Below, piece after piece: positions 41,271-50,662 of a stretch of 64,000 nt of DNA (its first letter is position 1; each line of letters starts with the position of its first letter). The position numbers and the translations under genes are program-made. The notes beneath the pieces are model-generated. The model worked only from the letters and a program-made list of their open reading frames with translations, searched no databases and had not been told where the DNA came from. The stretch comes from Flavicella sp963932955 (GTDB lineage: Bacteria > Bacteroidota > Bacteroidia > Flavobacteriales > Flavobacteriaceae), in contig CAWVRK010000005.1 of the NCBI GenBank assembly GCA_963932955.1, forward strand, positions 1-64,000. Reading direction: 5' to 3'.

Positions 41271-41651
41271 ATGAAAAACGTTGTGAAAACAAACAAAGCT
41301 CCTGAACCAATTGGTCCTTACAACCAAGCCATTCTCAGCAACGGAACCTTGTATATTTCTGGGCAAATCGCGATCGATTCGGGTACTGGAATTCAAATCC
41401 ATGACGACATCAAGGCAGAGACCCATCAAGTCATGCAAAATCTAGGCGCTATCTTGAAAGCGGCTGGAATGGGATTCGAACAAGTAGTAAAATCCTCAAT
41501 TTTTATTGTTGACATGGAAGATTTCAGCAGCGTCAACGAAGTGTATGGACAATTTTTTGATGAAGACAAAGCGCCTGCAAGAGAAACGGTTGCCGTTTCA
41601 AAACTTCCAAAAAATGCAGGGGTAGAAATCTCCATGATTGCTGTCCTCTAA
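41271..41651 (+). CDS. ridA: RidA family enamine/imine deaminase
   Basis: Encodes 126 residues, the standard RidA size. RidA trimers hydrolyse reactive 2-aminoacrylate and other enamine/imines released by PLP enzymes such as serine/threonine dehydratases. Motifs are TNKAPEPIGPYNQAILSNGT, LYISGQIAIDSGTG, and the catalytic Arg in APARETVAVSKLPKNAGVEI. The ATG at 41271 is chosen because it gives the normal N-terminus; an upstream TTG at 41247 adds eight residues. The link with serB, whose product serine can be the source of 2-aminoacrylate, is functionally sensible. Confidence 0.95.
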   Translation: MKNVVKTNKAPEPIGPYNQAILSNGTLYISGQIAIDSGTGIQIHDDIKAETHQVMQNLGAILKAAGMGFEQVVKSSIFIVDMEDFSSVNEVYGQFFDEDKAPARETVAVSKLPKNAGVEISMIAVL

Positions 41652-41766
41652 AAGACTTCTCAATCTCTTTCTTTTACTGAGAAAAAATCATCCGAAAGGT
41701 TTCACTCAAAGGATTGCATCAACAAACTCGCCGTTCTGTTTATACTTCTAGCTGTGTGCCAAAAAA

Positions 41767-41796
41767 ATATCCCGTTTCGAAATCGAAACGGGATAT
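41767..41796 (-). terminator. Intrinsic terminator after gapA
   Basis: A 14-bp perfect stem (ATATCCCGTTTCGA / TCGAAACGGGATAT) with a very short loop, then on the minus strand a run of T, 23 bases after the gapA stop. It may also stop the ridA transcript. Confidence 0.85.
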
Positions 41797-41819
41797 CTTA
41801 TATACAATAAAGCGTTTCT

Positions 41820-42815
41820 TTACAGAGACGCAGAATATTCGATCAAATCAACAATTTTTGTAGAGTATCCGATCTCATTGTCGTACCATGCAACCACTTT
41901 TACAAAGTTGTCAGTCAAAGCAATTCCTGCATTGGCATCAAAAATAGAAGTTCTTGTATCTCCGACAAAATCTTGAGAAACTACCAAATCTTCTGTGTAT
42001 CCTAAGACTCCCGCCATTTCGTTTTCAGAAGCATTTTTCATCGCTGCTTTTATGTCTTCGTAGCTCGCTGCTTTTTCCAATTTCACAGTCAAATCAACAA
42101 CAGACACATCCATTGTAGGGATGCGGAATGCCATTCCTGTTAATTTTCCATTCAATTCAGGAATTACTTTTCCAACTGCTTTTGCAGCTCCTGTTGAGGA
42201 AGGAATGATGTTGTGCAATGCCGAACGTCCACCTCTCCAATCTTTCATAGAAGGCCCGTCAACTGTTTTTTGAGTTGCAGTAGCTGCATGAACCGTTGTC
42301 ATCAACCCTTCTGAAATTCCAAAGTTGTCATTCAATACTTTTGCAATCGGTGACAAACAGTTTGTGGTACAAGATGCATTAGAAAAGATGGCATCGTCTG
42401 CTTTCAACTCTTGGTTGTTTACGCCCATGACAAACATCGGTGCATCGGGTGATGGTGCAGAGATCACTACTTTTTTGGCGCCTCCTTCAATGTGCAAGGC
42501 TGCTTTTTCTTTTGTCGTAAAAAATCCGGTAGACTCAATTATGTATTCAGCACCTACTTCGTCCCACTTTAAGTCTACTGGATTGCGCTCAGCAGTGATG
42601 CGGATTTCACTTCCGTTGACGATTAATTTTCCGTCTACTACTTCAACAGTACCGTTAAAAGCTCCGTGAACAGAGTCGTACTTAAGCATGTATGCCAAAT
42701 AATCTACATCTAACAAATCGTTGATTCCAACAACTTGTACATTTTCTCTTGCCATTGCAGACCTGAAAGCAAACCTTCCAATTCTACCGAATCCATTAAT
42801 TCCAATTTTAATCAT
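41820..42815 (-). CDS. gapA: Glyceraldehyde-3-phosphate dehydrogenase, type I
   Basis: Encodes 331 residues. It converts glyceraldehyde 3-phosphate and NAD+ to 1,3-bisphosphoglycerate. The NAD-binding part is IGINGFGRIGRFAFRSA, with Asp33 in VGINDLLDV indicating NAD rather than NADP. The active site has Cys149 in SNASCTTNCLSPIAK and the usual TVHAATATQKTVDGPSMKDW and GMAFRIPTMDVSVVDL blocks. It is 27 bases downstream of pfkA on the same strand, so the two glycolytic genes form an operon that ends at a strong terminator. Confidence 0.98.
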   Translation of the reverse strand: MIKIGINGFGRIGRFAFRSAMARENVQVVGINDLLDVDYLAYMLKYDSVHGAFNGTVEVVDGKLIVNGSEIRITAERNPVDLKWDEVGAEYIIESTGFFTTKEKAALHIEGGAKKVVISAPSPDAPMFVMGVNNQELKADDAIFSNASCTTNCLSPIAKVLNDNFGISEGLMTTVHAATATQKTVDGPSMKDWRGGRSALHNIIPSSTGAAKAVGKVIPELNGKLTGMAFRIPTMDVSVVDLTVKLEKAASYEDIKAAMKNASENEMAGVLGYTEDLVVSQDFVGDTRTSIFDANAGIALTDNFVKVVAWYDNEIGYSTKIVDLIEYSASL

Positions 42816-42842
42816 GTTACCTGTATTTAATTTAGTTTTTGT

Positions 42843-43829
42843 TTATATTGAGATGATGTCTGACACACGCATCAATTCTTGATCGATGTTGTGGTGTTCT
42901 TTTACCGCTTTGTCTAGTGCCGTATATTGGATTTGGTTGTTCACAAAACCAACCATCAAGTTGGATGCTCCAGACAATAGGAGTTCTACAGCGCTGACAC
43001 CATAACGACTTGCCAATACACGGTCAAAGCAGCTCGGAGCACCTCCTCGTTGCATGTGTCCAAGTACGGATACACGTACGTCGTACTCTGGAAGGTTTTC
43101 TTCCACATACTCTGCCAGTTCAAAAGTGTTCTTTCCTGTCTTTTCACCTTCAGCAACGACTACGATGCTTGATGTTTTACCAGCTTCCTTGCTTTTTACC
43201 AAGGATTCTAACATTTTGTCCAAACCGATGTTTTCTTCCGGTATTAGGATTTCTTCAGCTCCTGCTCCAATTCCTGCATTCAGTGCAATAAACCCGGAGT
43301 CTCGACCCATCACTTCAACAAAAAACAAGCGGTTGTGTGAAGAAGCCGTATCTCTAATTTTGTCAATAGCTTCTACCACTGTATTGAGGGCTGTATCATA
43401 ACCCAAGGTGTACTGAGTTCCGAAAATGTCATTGTCAATGGTACAAGGAATCCCAATGATTGGAAAATTGAACTCTTGATTGAAAATCATTCCTCCTGTA
43501 AAAGTTCCGTCTCCTCCAATAACAATCAAGCCTTCGATGCCTTCTGCTATGAGATTGGCATGTGCTTTCGCCCTGCCCTCTGGAGTTCGAAACTCCGTAG
43601 AACGGGCAGACAGCAGCATGGTGCCGCCTTTGTTGATGATGTTGTGCACACTTCTGGCGTTCAATTCAACAAAGTTAGCTTCGATCATTCCTTGGTAGCC
43701 TTGGTAAATACCAATGCAGGTTACATCGTAATATGCACTCGTTCTAACGACTGCTCTTATGGCCGCATTCATACCAGGAGAGTCTCCTCCGGATGTCATG
43801 ACAGCTATCTTTTTTAGTTTTGTATTCAT
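42843..43829 (-). CDS. pfkA: ATP-dependent 6-phosphofructokinase
   Basis: Encodes 328 residues, the size of bacterial PfkA. It phosphorylates fructose 6-phosphate with ATP. Visible motifs: VMTSGGDSPGMNAAIRAVV for ATP binding, IGGDGTFTGGMIF, and the catalytic IGIPCTIDNDIFGTQYTLGY with the conserved Asp pair. VEVMGRDSGFIAL and VSVLGHMQRGGAPSCFDRVL are the further substrate loops. The GGDGT-type loop marks the ATP enzyme rather than the PPi-dependent one. It is the first gene of the pfkA-gapA operon. Confidence 0.97.
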   Translation of the reverse strand: MNTKLKKIAVMTSGGDSPGMNAAIRAVVRTSAYYDVTCIGIYQGYQGMIEANFVELNARSVHNIINKGGTMLLSARSTEFRTPEGRAKAHANLIAEGIEGLIVIGGDGTFTGGMIFNQEFNFPIIGIPCTIDNDIFGTQYTLGYDTALNTVVEAIDKIRDTASSHNRLFFVEVMGRDSGFIALNAGIGAGAEEILIPEENIGLDKMLESLVKSKEAGKTSSIVVVAEGEKTGKNTFELAEYVEENLPEYDVRVSVLGHMQRGGAPSCFDRVLASRYGVSAVELLLSGASNLMVGFVNNQIQYTALDKAVKEHHNIDQELMRVSDIISI

Positions 43830-44074
43830 GTGTTCAAATATCGCATAAAATTACTGTTAATTTGAATTGGTTCTCGTATATAATTATTTTTTTACGAAAA
43901 CGTTTTCAGTCGTTTCTCCCCTATAAATAAAGGGATGAAAGGACGCTAAACAAACAAATCAAATCTTCTGACTTTTTAAAACCTGATAAAAATAGGTTTC
44001 TTTCAGGACACTTCATTCGTTTTTACTGTTAAAAAAACATTCTTATAAATGAGGACTGTCACTTTTTTTTAAAA
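43830..44074. other. Intergenic region between pfkA and the nucleotidyltransferase gene
   Basis: 245 bases, A+T-rich. A weak hairpin (AAACCT/AGGTTT around GATAAAAAT) near 43978-43998 and a partial -7 match (TAATTTTA on minus) near 43849 are visible. No RNA gene or strong terminator is seen. Confidence 0.5.
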
Positions 44075-44983
44075 CTAGTGCCATAAATTTTTAGGGTAGA
44101 TGTCTTCTTTTTTCAAACGTGCCACTTCTTGAACGACAGAAGCGCGGTCTTCTGCATAGGTCACTCCCATCCATTTGGCATCAGAAGTCAAAACCTTGAC
44201 TTTGCCCAATTTGGATTCAAGAATTTTATTGACAACTGAAGGGATGAAAAATTCACTTTTCAATTCAAAAGATCTTTCTTTTAAAAAAAGGTGAAACGCT
44301 TCTGCTACAACTTTTAAATATTTGGGCGTAAAACCCCAAAAATTCATCGATACTACGGTGTTTTCTGACATTGAAACCAGCGCTCCACTTTCATCTTTAC
44401 GTAGAATTTTACCGCCAACTCTTTCTATGTGAAGTCGCTCTGTAATCTCTATCAATTCGTTAGCATTGTTTACAAAACACTCACCACGTGAAACAAAACC
44501 ATTGTCAGAAAGTGTGTTTTTTAGATTGTAGCCAACCATACACATATCGTAAGAATCTGCGTCTAAAGAATCCAATTCTTGAGTCATGGTTTGAAAAGCA
44601 CCTCTGCTGTAAAAGTCATCTCCGTTGATCACACAAAAATTACCAGCAATCTCCTCTTGCGCCATTAAAGTAGCGTGTCCTGTCCCCCATGGCTTGACTC
44701 TGTCCGGATGCACCTCATAACCAGAAGGAATTTTGTGTAGCTCTTGAAAGACATAAGCAACTTCGATTTTACCTTTTAATTTTTCATCAAAATTCTGAAC
44801 AAAGCGTTCTTTGAATTCCTCTCGAATGATAAATACCACCTTCGAAAACCCTGCATCTATGGCATCGTAAAGAGAAAAATCTATGATGGTATCTCCTTCA
44901 TCCGACATTGCGTCCAATTGTTTCAACCCTCCATAACGACTCCCCATTCCGGCAGCCAATACAACTAATGTGTGTTTTTTCAT
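44075..44983 (-). CDS. Sugar-phosphate nucleotidyltransferase
   Basis: Encodes 302 residues with an NTP-transferase fold: LVVLAAGMGSRYGGLKQLDA (the G-x-G-x-R-x-G... K motif), FVIINGDDFY-like NFCVINGDDFYSRGAF with the metal-binding Asp, and KPWGTGHATLMAQEEI. A C-terminal part of about 70 residues continues past the core. It activates a sugar 1-phosphate (UDP or CDP/dTDP donor not decided) for cell-envelope sugars. It stands alone between the glycolysis operon and tamB; 245 bases without a gene separate it from pfkA. Confidence 0.85.
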   Translation of the reverse strand: MKKHTLVVLAAGMGSRYGGLKQLDAMSDEGDTIIDFSLYDAIDAGFSKVVFIIREEFKERFVQNFDEKLKGKIEVAYVFQELHKIPSGYEVHPDRVKPWGTGHATLMAQEEIAGNFCVINGDDFYSRGAFQTMTQELDSLDADSYDMCMVGYNLKNTLSDNGFVSRGECFVNNANELIEITERLHIERVGGKILRKDESGALVSMSENTVVSMNFWGFTPKYLKVVAEAFHLFLKERSFELKSEFFIPSVVNKILESKLGKVKVLTSDAKWMGVTYAEDRASVVQEVARLKKEDIYPKNLWH

Positions 44984-45056
44984 GCTGTAAATATCTATTT
45001 TTCTTTGATCTTAAATAACTCTTATAAAATGTTTTCTCTCCCCTAACAGGACACTC

Positions 45057-48000
45057 CTACAAGTGAGTCGGAACAACCAAAATCAAATCCTCTGAGATGG
45101 AATTTGTGCTTTTATTTTCAAAAGTATTCCTTTTTTTCCCTTTCAGACCCAATTTTTGAAACATTTCTCTTAGGTTGTCAAAATCAATCTGATAGGTCAA
45201 ACCAAGACCCTGGGTATACCCTTCTTCTTCTTCAGAATACTGAATCTCATTTTGTCGGTTGAAAATTGTCCAGCGCAACTTTCCTGCTTCGTCAACCAAA
45301 AACTCTACTTTCACTTCTCCAATGATCGTGGACTGTGTTTTTGCCCCAACAGGAACTCCCAGTTTTCCATTGATCAAAATACGATCGTTGATTTGGGTTG
45401 CCAAAGAAATGTCTACTAGATCGTCGATATTTTGAGTTTCAACATCACTTTTTTCTCCTGATGTATAGCCCAAATCGATTTGAAACTTGTCTCCTTTTTT
45501 GTTAAAAATATCGGACAAAGCTCCAGATATGATGTCGGAAGTGGTCCCTGAAATGGCAGAATTCCGGTTGGCCCCTAGATTGTTTTCATTGAAAAAGCTT
45601 TTAGAAATCAGCAAGGAAAAGAACTGCCTCATTTTCGTATTGTCGTCATTTTCATTCAATTTAAAATCCAATTCCGAAGCGACCAAAGAGCTTGAATTTG
45701 GAATGACTATGTCAAATTTCTCTGTTGAATTGAATAGTTTTCCTTCTACTTTGGTGACCAAATCGATCGGAATCTTTCTATTGGTGTTTAAATTGTCTAA
45801 TAATATTTTTGGATTTGCTTTGACTCGGTGAACGGCTTCCAAGTTCAAATCAGCTCCGAAAGGATCTCCATCCCATGAAATAACCCCTCCCTTTCTAACT
45901 TCAAAGGGTTTGTTAATGACCCCTCCGTACACAAAATTATAAATCCCATTCTCAATCAAAAAATCTCCAAACATATTGAACTTTCCCTTGGTATCAATTT
46001 CCACCAAAAGATTTCCAGTCCCATTTCCTTTGAGGGAGCTACCAGAAATTCGGTCAATCACAATTTCAGCTTCTGCAGCTTTGGTCACATCCAAATCAAA
46101 GTTCAAAGAAATCCCTTGTATCTTTTTCAAGAGGGAAGCTTTGTCAAAAAAGGGATCGATTTCAGTTGTTTTTTCAACTGTTTTGAAATGTATCAAATCC
46201 GAATTCTGAATGGTTTTTACATCGTTTAGAGGAATGACAAAGCGGGTACCAGAAAGCGTTTTTGCTTTGACATCTATTTGCAAATCATTTGTCACTCCTT
46301 TGACATTGGCTTCTCCATCAATGATCCCCGTACCATAGAAACTTGCATTTTCGCTGTCTTGAGTATTTAAAACCAGCAATTTATCTGACCTTAGATTGAG
46401 GTCCAATCGCCAATTTCTAAAGCCCGTATGTTGGATGCTCCCCGTCAAAACCCCTTGTGTGTTTGCTTTGGTGTCTTGCAGTAACAAACGATCAAATACA
46501 AAAGATTGCTTGCTCAGACGGATTTTTGGCGCAGCGATAAAATTGTAATCTACATTCAAATAAGGAAAGGTCAATCCTGCCGCTGACAAGGACAATAACC
46601 CATCCATATTTGGATTTCTCAATGGACCTGAAACTTGAAACTGCCCATCGGCAACACCTCGGATATTGGAGAGTACATTTTTCCCCAAGGGACTAAAGGC
46701 GTTCAGTTGAAAAGCATCCAAATCAACGGAGAGATCGATTGTCGGTATTTTGGGAGTCAAATCTACAGTCCCTTGTGCGTTTAACTTTTTGTAAGAATCG
46801 CTGAGCAATTGCAAATCTACACGGTATTTTTTGTAGGAATCTTCTGCTTGTAAATCAAGAGTCAAATCTCCTTGTGAGGACTCGTTTATACGAAATGCAT
46901 CAATGCGCATTTTTCCATAGGGCTGGTAGACGCCTTTTTCTTGTTTGAAATGCAGCTTTCCGTTCAAAATACCTTCCAAAGAAAGACTGTCTATTTTAGG
47001 ACTGATAGCAGCCAAACTAACCTTGTCAAAATTGATTTTCAAATCTTTAGCCGTCGCCTCTCTCAAGCTGCCTTCAAAACTGATGGATTGCTCACCAGAG
47101 GAAAATTCAACGGCTTTGAAATTGAAGTACTGCTTTTGCAAATCAAAAATCAATTTGTTTGCCTTGTTGTTGGTGCTATTGAGGAACCAATCTTTGTCTT
47201 TAAAGTGAATTTTTGATTTTTGAAAGCCAATTACAGAATTTTTGTCATCGTCAAAAGCATAATAAAACGACAGGTCAAAACGTTCCTTATTTTCTTTTCC
47301 ACCTGTAAAATCGGCTCTGAAGTACAACGTATCGTTTAGGGTTTTGTTCAAAAGATTCAGATTGCGCACTGTATAACCCGGTGTTGTTACTTTCTCAATG
47401 GTAAAATTCGTGTTTAAAACCGGATTTTTATTGTCAATTTGCAAGTAAACACTGTCCAAAATAGTGTTGTAGGCTCTTAATTTAGGCGCTTTTAAAAGCA
47501 GTTTTATTTCTTTGTTTTCATCAATTACTTTTCCTTTAAACACACTGCTGGAAGCCAAGTGTACTTGGGGTAAAAATACAGCGATTATTTCATTGTGTAT
47601 TTGAAAATCAAATTCAAAAAATTGACCTTTGACACTAAGTTTCACTGGGCTGTAATTTGCAGACATACTCCCCAAAGCATTCTTGAGCATTGGGCTGATG
47701 TCAGCCATCTTAAAAACCCCTTTTACCTGCCCGTCTACAAGGTCTTTCGATTGCACCTGTAAGGTTTTGATGCCCGCATCTAAGGAAGCGGATATGTTGA
47801 AATCTTTGAATTCAAAAAACTCATGTTCGTTGGTGTAACTTGAATTTGAAAACCTGACATTGCCTTGAAGCTCGTCCAAAGTATTTCCGCTAAAATCCAT
47901 ACGGATGTCTCCTTTTAAAACCGCAATGCTGTCGCGTTTGAAAAGATTCAACTTGTTGAAATTAGCATGCCCAATAGCGGCCTTAAAATCAAATTTATTA

Positions 48001-49466
48001 ACTCGAGAAGAAAAATCTGCCAAACCTTTGAAATCCAATTGAATGTTTGGGTCGTTCACTTGAAGATTTCCGTTGAATAGTTTGTTTTTAAAAAACCCCT
48101 TGACGCGGATTTTTTGATAGGTGTATCCCTTGTACTGATGTTTGGTGACTTTTCCATCGAAAGAAGCATTCATATTGGCAAGTGTAAAACCATTTCCTTT
48201 TACCAAACCTTCCAAAGAAATCTTTCCAATCAGTGGGTCGTTTATAAATTTTCCCAATTTGAAATTTGAAATTTTCACCATTCCCGCATAAGAGGCCTCG
48301 TCAATGTTTTCAAAATTTTTCAATTTTAATGAGGCAAACGCACTACCCATGTCTGAAATCACGTTCAAATCCAAATCGATAAGAGCTTTATCAATTTCCG
48401 TTGTACCTTGCAGCGTAAAATTTCCTATTTTTTTCAATTCGGTGGGTATGTTTTTCCCTAATAAATTGGGCAGAATACGTTTCAACTGTCCATAGTTGGA
48501 ATCTACCTGCTCCATATCTGCTTTCATGAAAAAAGCAGCGACCCCTCGAAAACTATTTTTAAAATGAAAATCTCCTTTAGCAACCAGTTTTTGGTCGGAC
48601 TGCAGATCAAATTGGGTCAAATTGAAATCGTTGAGCGTGCCCTTGCACTTTGTAGAAAAATGCAAGACATCACTTTCTCCAAATCCGGCATACAACCGAT
48701 TGAGGTCCTGTAAAGAGAGACTGGATTCTTGGAAAGAGGCATCAATACGAACTTTGTTTACAAAGTCTTTCAAGTCTTTGAGATCGTATTCAAATGTGAT
48801 ATCTGCTTTTAATAAAGAACTTTCTGTTTGCAAATGCAACTGTTTAAAAAGCATTTTGGAAGGAGTGTAGCGATAGCTTGTCGTAAAATCTTGTATCTCC
48901 AATCCATGATTATCAATAAATTGCAGCGCTTTCAAATTTACAGAAATCTCATTTCCTCTCAATTCAAACTCTGTCAAATCTCCTTGAATGTTTTTATAAA
49001 ATGCCAAGGAAGCATCCTTTTCTTTATTTTGATTTGAGATTTCAACATCAATTCCACGAAGCTGGATCTGATCCGAAGTCAATTGAAAAGGGAGACTTGT
49101 TATTTTTTGATTGGGTTTTAGTTTATTTGAAAAAACAGTCAAGTTGTTTTGTCTTTCGCCAGGGTAGGTGGTCAAATTAAACCTGCCATTTTCCAAAACA
49201 ACCGTCCCGAGAGATACTTGTTTTTGAAAAATATGGTAGAGGCTGAGCAGGGATGTTTGCATATTGGCAACCGCAATCAAAGTGTCGTTGTGATGGTCTT
49301 TGATCAAAAGTTCATTCAACTTTATGAGTCCCAAATAAGAGAGGTCAATTTTTTTGACAGTAATTTGAACATCTGCCCGCTCTCTAAGAACCCGAGTGGC
49401 ATAGTTTCCTAATTTGGTTTGCACTCTTGAAAAGGAAAAAAAAGTACTGAGAAGCAAAAGAATCAA
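45057..49466 (-). CDS. tamB: Translocation and assembly module protein TamB
   Basis: Encodes about 1469 residues. TamB-type AsmA-like protein spanning the periplasm, with a hydrophobic groove of stacked beta strands moving lipids or assisting outer-membrane protein assembly. The N-terminus is hydrophobic (ILLLLSTFFSFSRVQTKLG). The middle repeats motifs such as ...DLNGKLHF/ LKINFDKVSL. The C-terminal DUF490 domain is clear: GDFLIENGIYNFVYGGVINK, ILINGKLGVPVG. No ATG or GTG lies near the N-terminus; TTG at 49466 is preceded by a strong AGGAGG, so it is chosen. The basic stretch upstream (KQTRKIRVK) might belong to the protein if translation starts at a rarer codon. It diverges from tsaD. Confidence 0.88.
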   Translation of the reverse strand: MILLLLSTFFSFSRVQTKLGNYATRVLRERADVQITVKKIDLSYLGLIKLNELLIKDHHNDTLIAVANMQTSLLSLYHIFQKQVSLGTVVLENGRFNLTTYPGERQNNLTVFSNKLKPNQKITSLPFQLTSDQIQLRGIDVEISNQNKEKDASLAFYKNIQGDLTEFELRGNEISVNLKALQFIDNHGLEIQDFTTSYRYTPSKMLFKQLHLQTESSLLKADITFEYDLKDLKDFVNKVRIDASFQESSLSLQDLNRLYAGFGESDVLHFSTKCKGTLNDFNLTQFDLQSDQKLVAKGDFHFKNSFRGVAAFFMKADMEQVDSNYGQLKRILPNLLGKNIPTELKKIGNFTLQGTTEIDKALIDLDLNVISDMGSAFASLKLKNFENIDEASYAGMVKISNFKLGKFINDPLIGKISLEGLVKGNGFTLANMNASFDGKVTKHQYKGYTYQKIRVKGFFKNKLFNGNLQVNDPNIQLDFKGLADFSSRVNKFDFKAAIGHANFNKLNLFKRDSIAVLKGDIRMDFSGNTLDELQGNVRFSNSSYTNEHEFFEFKDFNISASLDAGIKTLQVQSKDLVDGQVKGVFKMADISPMLKNALGSMSANYSPVKLSVKGQFFEFDFQIHNEIIAVFLPQVHLASSSVFKGKVIDENKEIKLLLKAPKLRAYNTILDSVYLQIDNKNPVLNTNFTIEKVTTPGYTVRNLNLLNKTLNDTLYFRADFTGGKENKERFDLSFYYAFDDDKNSVIGFQKSKIHFKDKDWFLNSTNNKANKLIFDLQKQYFNFKAVEFSSGEQSISFEGSLREATAKDLKINFDKVSLAAISPKIDSLSLEGILNGKLHFKQEKGVYQPYGKMRIDAFRINESSQGDLTLDLQAEDSYKKYRVDLQLLSDSYKKLNAQGTVDLTPKIPTIDLSVDLDAFQLNAFSPLGKNVLSNIRGVADGQFQVSGPLRNPNMDGLLSLSAAGLTFPYLNVDYNFIAAPKIRLSKQSFVFDRLLLQDTKANTQGVLTGSIQHTGFRNWRLDLNLRSDKLLVLNTQDSENASFYGTGIIDGEANVKGVTNDLQIDVKAKTLSGTRFVIPLNDVKTIQNSDLIHFKTVEKTTEIDPFFDKASLLKKIQGISLNFDLDVTKAAEAEIVIDRISGSSLKGNGTGNLLVEIDTKGKFNMFGDFLIENGIYNFVYGGVINKPFEVRKGGVISWDGDPFGADLNLEAVHRVKANPKILLDNLNTNRKIPIDLVTKVEGKLFNSTEKFDIVIPNSSSLVASELDFKLNENDDNTKMRQFFSLLISKSFFNENNLGANRNSAISGTTSDIISGALSDIFNKKGDKFQIDLGYTSGEKSDVETQNIDDLVDISLATQINDRILINGKLGVPVGAKTQSTIIGEVKVEFLVDEAGKLRWTIFNRQNEIQYSEEEEGYTQGLGLTYQIDFDNLREMFQKLGLKGKKRNTFENKSTNSISEDLILVVPTHL

Positions 49467-49473
49467 AAAGCTT

Positions 49474-49479
49474 CCTCCT
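49474..49479 (-). promoter_or_regulatory. Shine-Dalgarno-like site for tamB
   Basis: Minus strand AGGAGG lies 7 bases before the TTG at 49466. A strong Shine-Dalgarno is rare among the genes here, and it decides the tamB start. Confidence 0.5.
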
Positions 49480-49520
49480 AAAATTTTGACCCGTATTTTT
49501 CTAGTTTGTTTGATAAGCTT

Positions 49521-49528
49521 TAACTTTG
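49521..49528 (+). promoter_or_regulatory. Promoter -7 element for tsaD
   Basis: TAACTTTG, full TAnnTTTG match, 19 bases before the first possible ATG (49548) and 37 before the preferred one (49566). Confidence 0.6.
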
Positions 49529-49565
49529 CAGCATCTTTGCAAAAAAGATGCCTAAATTTTTATTG

Positions 49566-50594
49566 ATGTCTAAAAAACTAATATACATTCTTGCGATTGA
49601 ATCTTCTTGTGACGATACCAGTGCTGCAATCATTTGCAACGACAAGGTCTTGTCGAATTGTGTCGCCAATCAAAAAATCCACGCAGCTTATGGAGGCGTA
49701 GTTCCTGAGTTGGCTTCACGGGCACATCAACAAAATATCGTCCCTGTTGTAGCACAAGCGATTCAGAAAGCAAATATCAACAAAAAAGATGTAAACGCCA
49801 TAGCTTTTACACGCGGACCTGGATTGATGGGCTCTCTTTTGGTAGGAACCTCTTTTGCAAAATCTTTGTCCTTGGCGCTCGGGGTCCCTTTGCTGGACAT
49901 CAATCACATGCAAGGACATGTCTTGGCTCATTTTATCGCAGCGGAAAACTGCCCCAAACCCACGTTCCCTTTTTTGTGTTTGACCATCAGTGGAGGGCAT
50001 ACACAGATTGTAAAAGTAACTGACTATTTTGAGATGGAAGTGCTTGGAGAAACTATCGATGATGCAGTAGGAGAAGCTTTTGACAAATCCGCAAAAATCC
50101 TCAACCTACCCTATCCAGGAGGACCTTTAATTGACAAATATGCACAACTTGGAAACCCCAAAGCTTATTCTTTTACAAAACCCAAAGTAGGCCCCCTAGA
50201 TTTTAGCTTTAGCGGCTTGAAAACAGGCATCTTGTATTTTGTTCAAAAAATGGAGAAAGAAAACCCTTCTTTTGTTGAGGAGAACCTTTGCGATCTCTGT
50301 GCTTCTATTCAAGATACCATTGTTACCATTTTGATGGACAAATTGAAAAATGCGGTTGCAGCAACTGGCATCAAAGTGGTAGCCATCGCTGGAGGCGTCT
50401 CTGCCAATTCTGAAATAAGAAAGCGTCTCAAAGCAACGGAAAAAACACTTGGGTGGACGAGTTATGTTCCAAAATTTGAATACACAACAGACAATGCAGC
50501 TATGATAGGCATCGCAGGCTATTACAAGTACTTAAATAAAACTTACAGTGATTTAAACGTCTCTGCCAACGCGCGGTGGAAAGTAGATCAATAA
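49566..50594 (+). CDS. tsaD: tRNA threonylcarbamoyladenosine synthase subunit TsaD
   Basis: Encodes 342 residues. It transfers the threonylcarbamoyl group made by TsaC to A37 of tRNA. Motifs are ILAIESSCDDTSAAII, RGPGLMGSLLVG, the metal-binding HMQGHVLAH with both His residues, LTISGGHTQIV, and the Gly-rich DDAVGEAFDKSAK. GGVSANSEIRKRL and the C-terminal Asp in YTTDNAAMIG complete the site. The start at 49566 gives the usual MSKKLIYILAIESSCDD; ATG 49548 adds six residues. tsaC is 24 kb away in the cca operon. Confidence 0.96.
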   Translation: MSKKLIYILAIESSCDDTSAAIICNDKVLSNCVANQKIHAAYGGVVPELASRAHQQNIVPVVAQAIQKANINKKDVNAIAFTRGPGLMGSLLVGTSFAKSLSLALGVPLLDINHMQGHVLAHFIAAENCPKPTFPFLCLTISGGHTQIVKVTDYFEMEVLGETIDDAVGEAFDKSAKILNLPYPGGPLIDKYAQLGNPKAYSFTKPKVGPLDFSFSGLKTGILYFVQKMEKENPSFVEENLCDLCASIQDTIVTILMDKLKNAVAATGIKVVAIAGGVSANSEIRKRLKATEKTLGWTSYVPKFEYTTDNAAMIGIAGYYKYLNKTYSDLNVSANARWKVDQ

Positions 50595-50662
50595 GAGCTG
50601 TGTCGTCTTTTTGTATAAAACAAGCATTCTAAAAAATTAAGTGCATGTTCCTTACTACTTAG

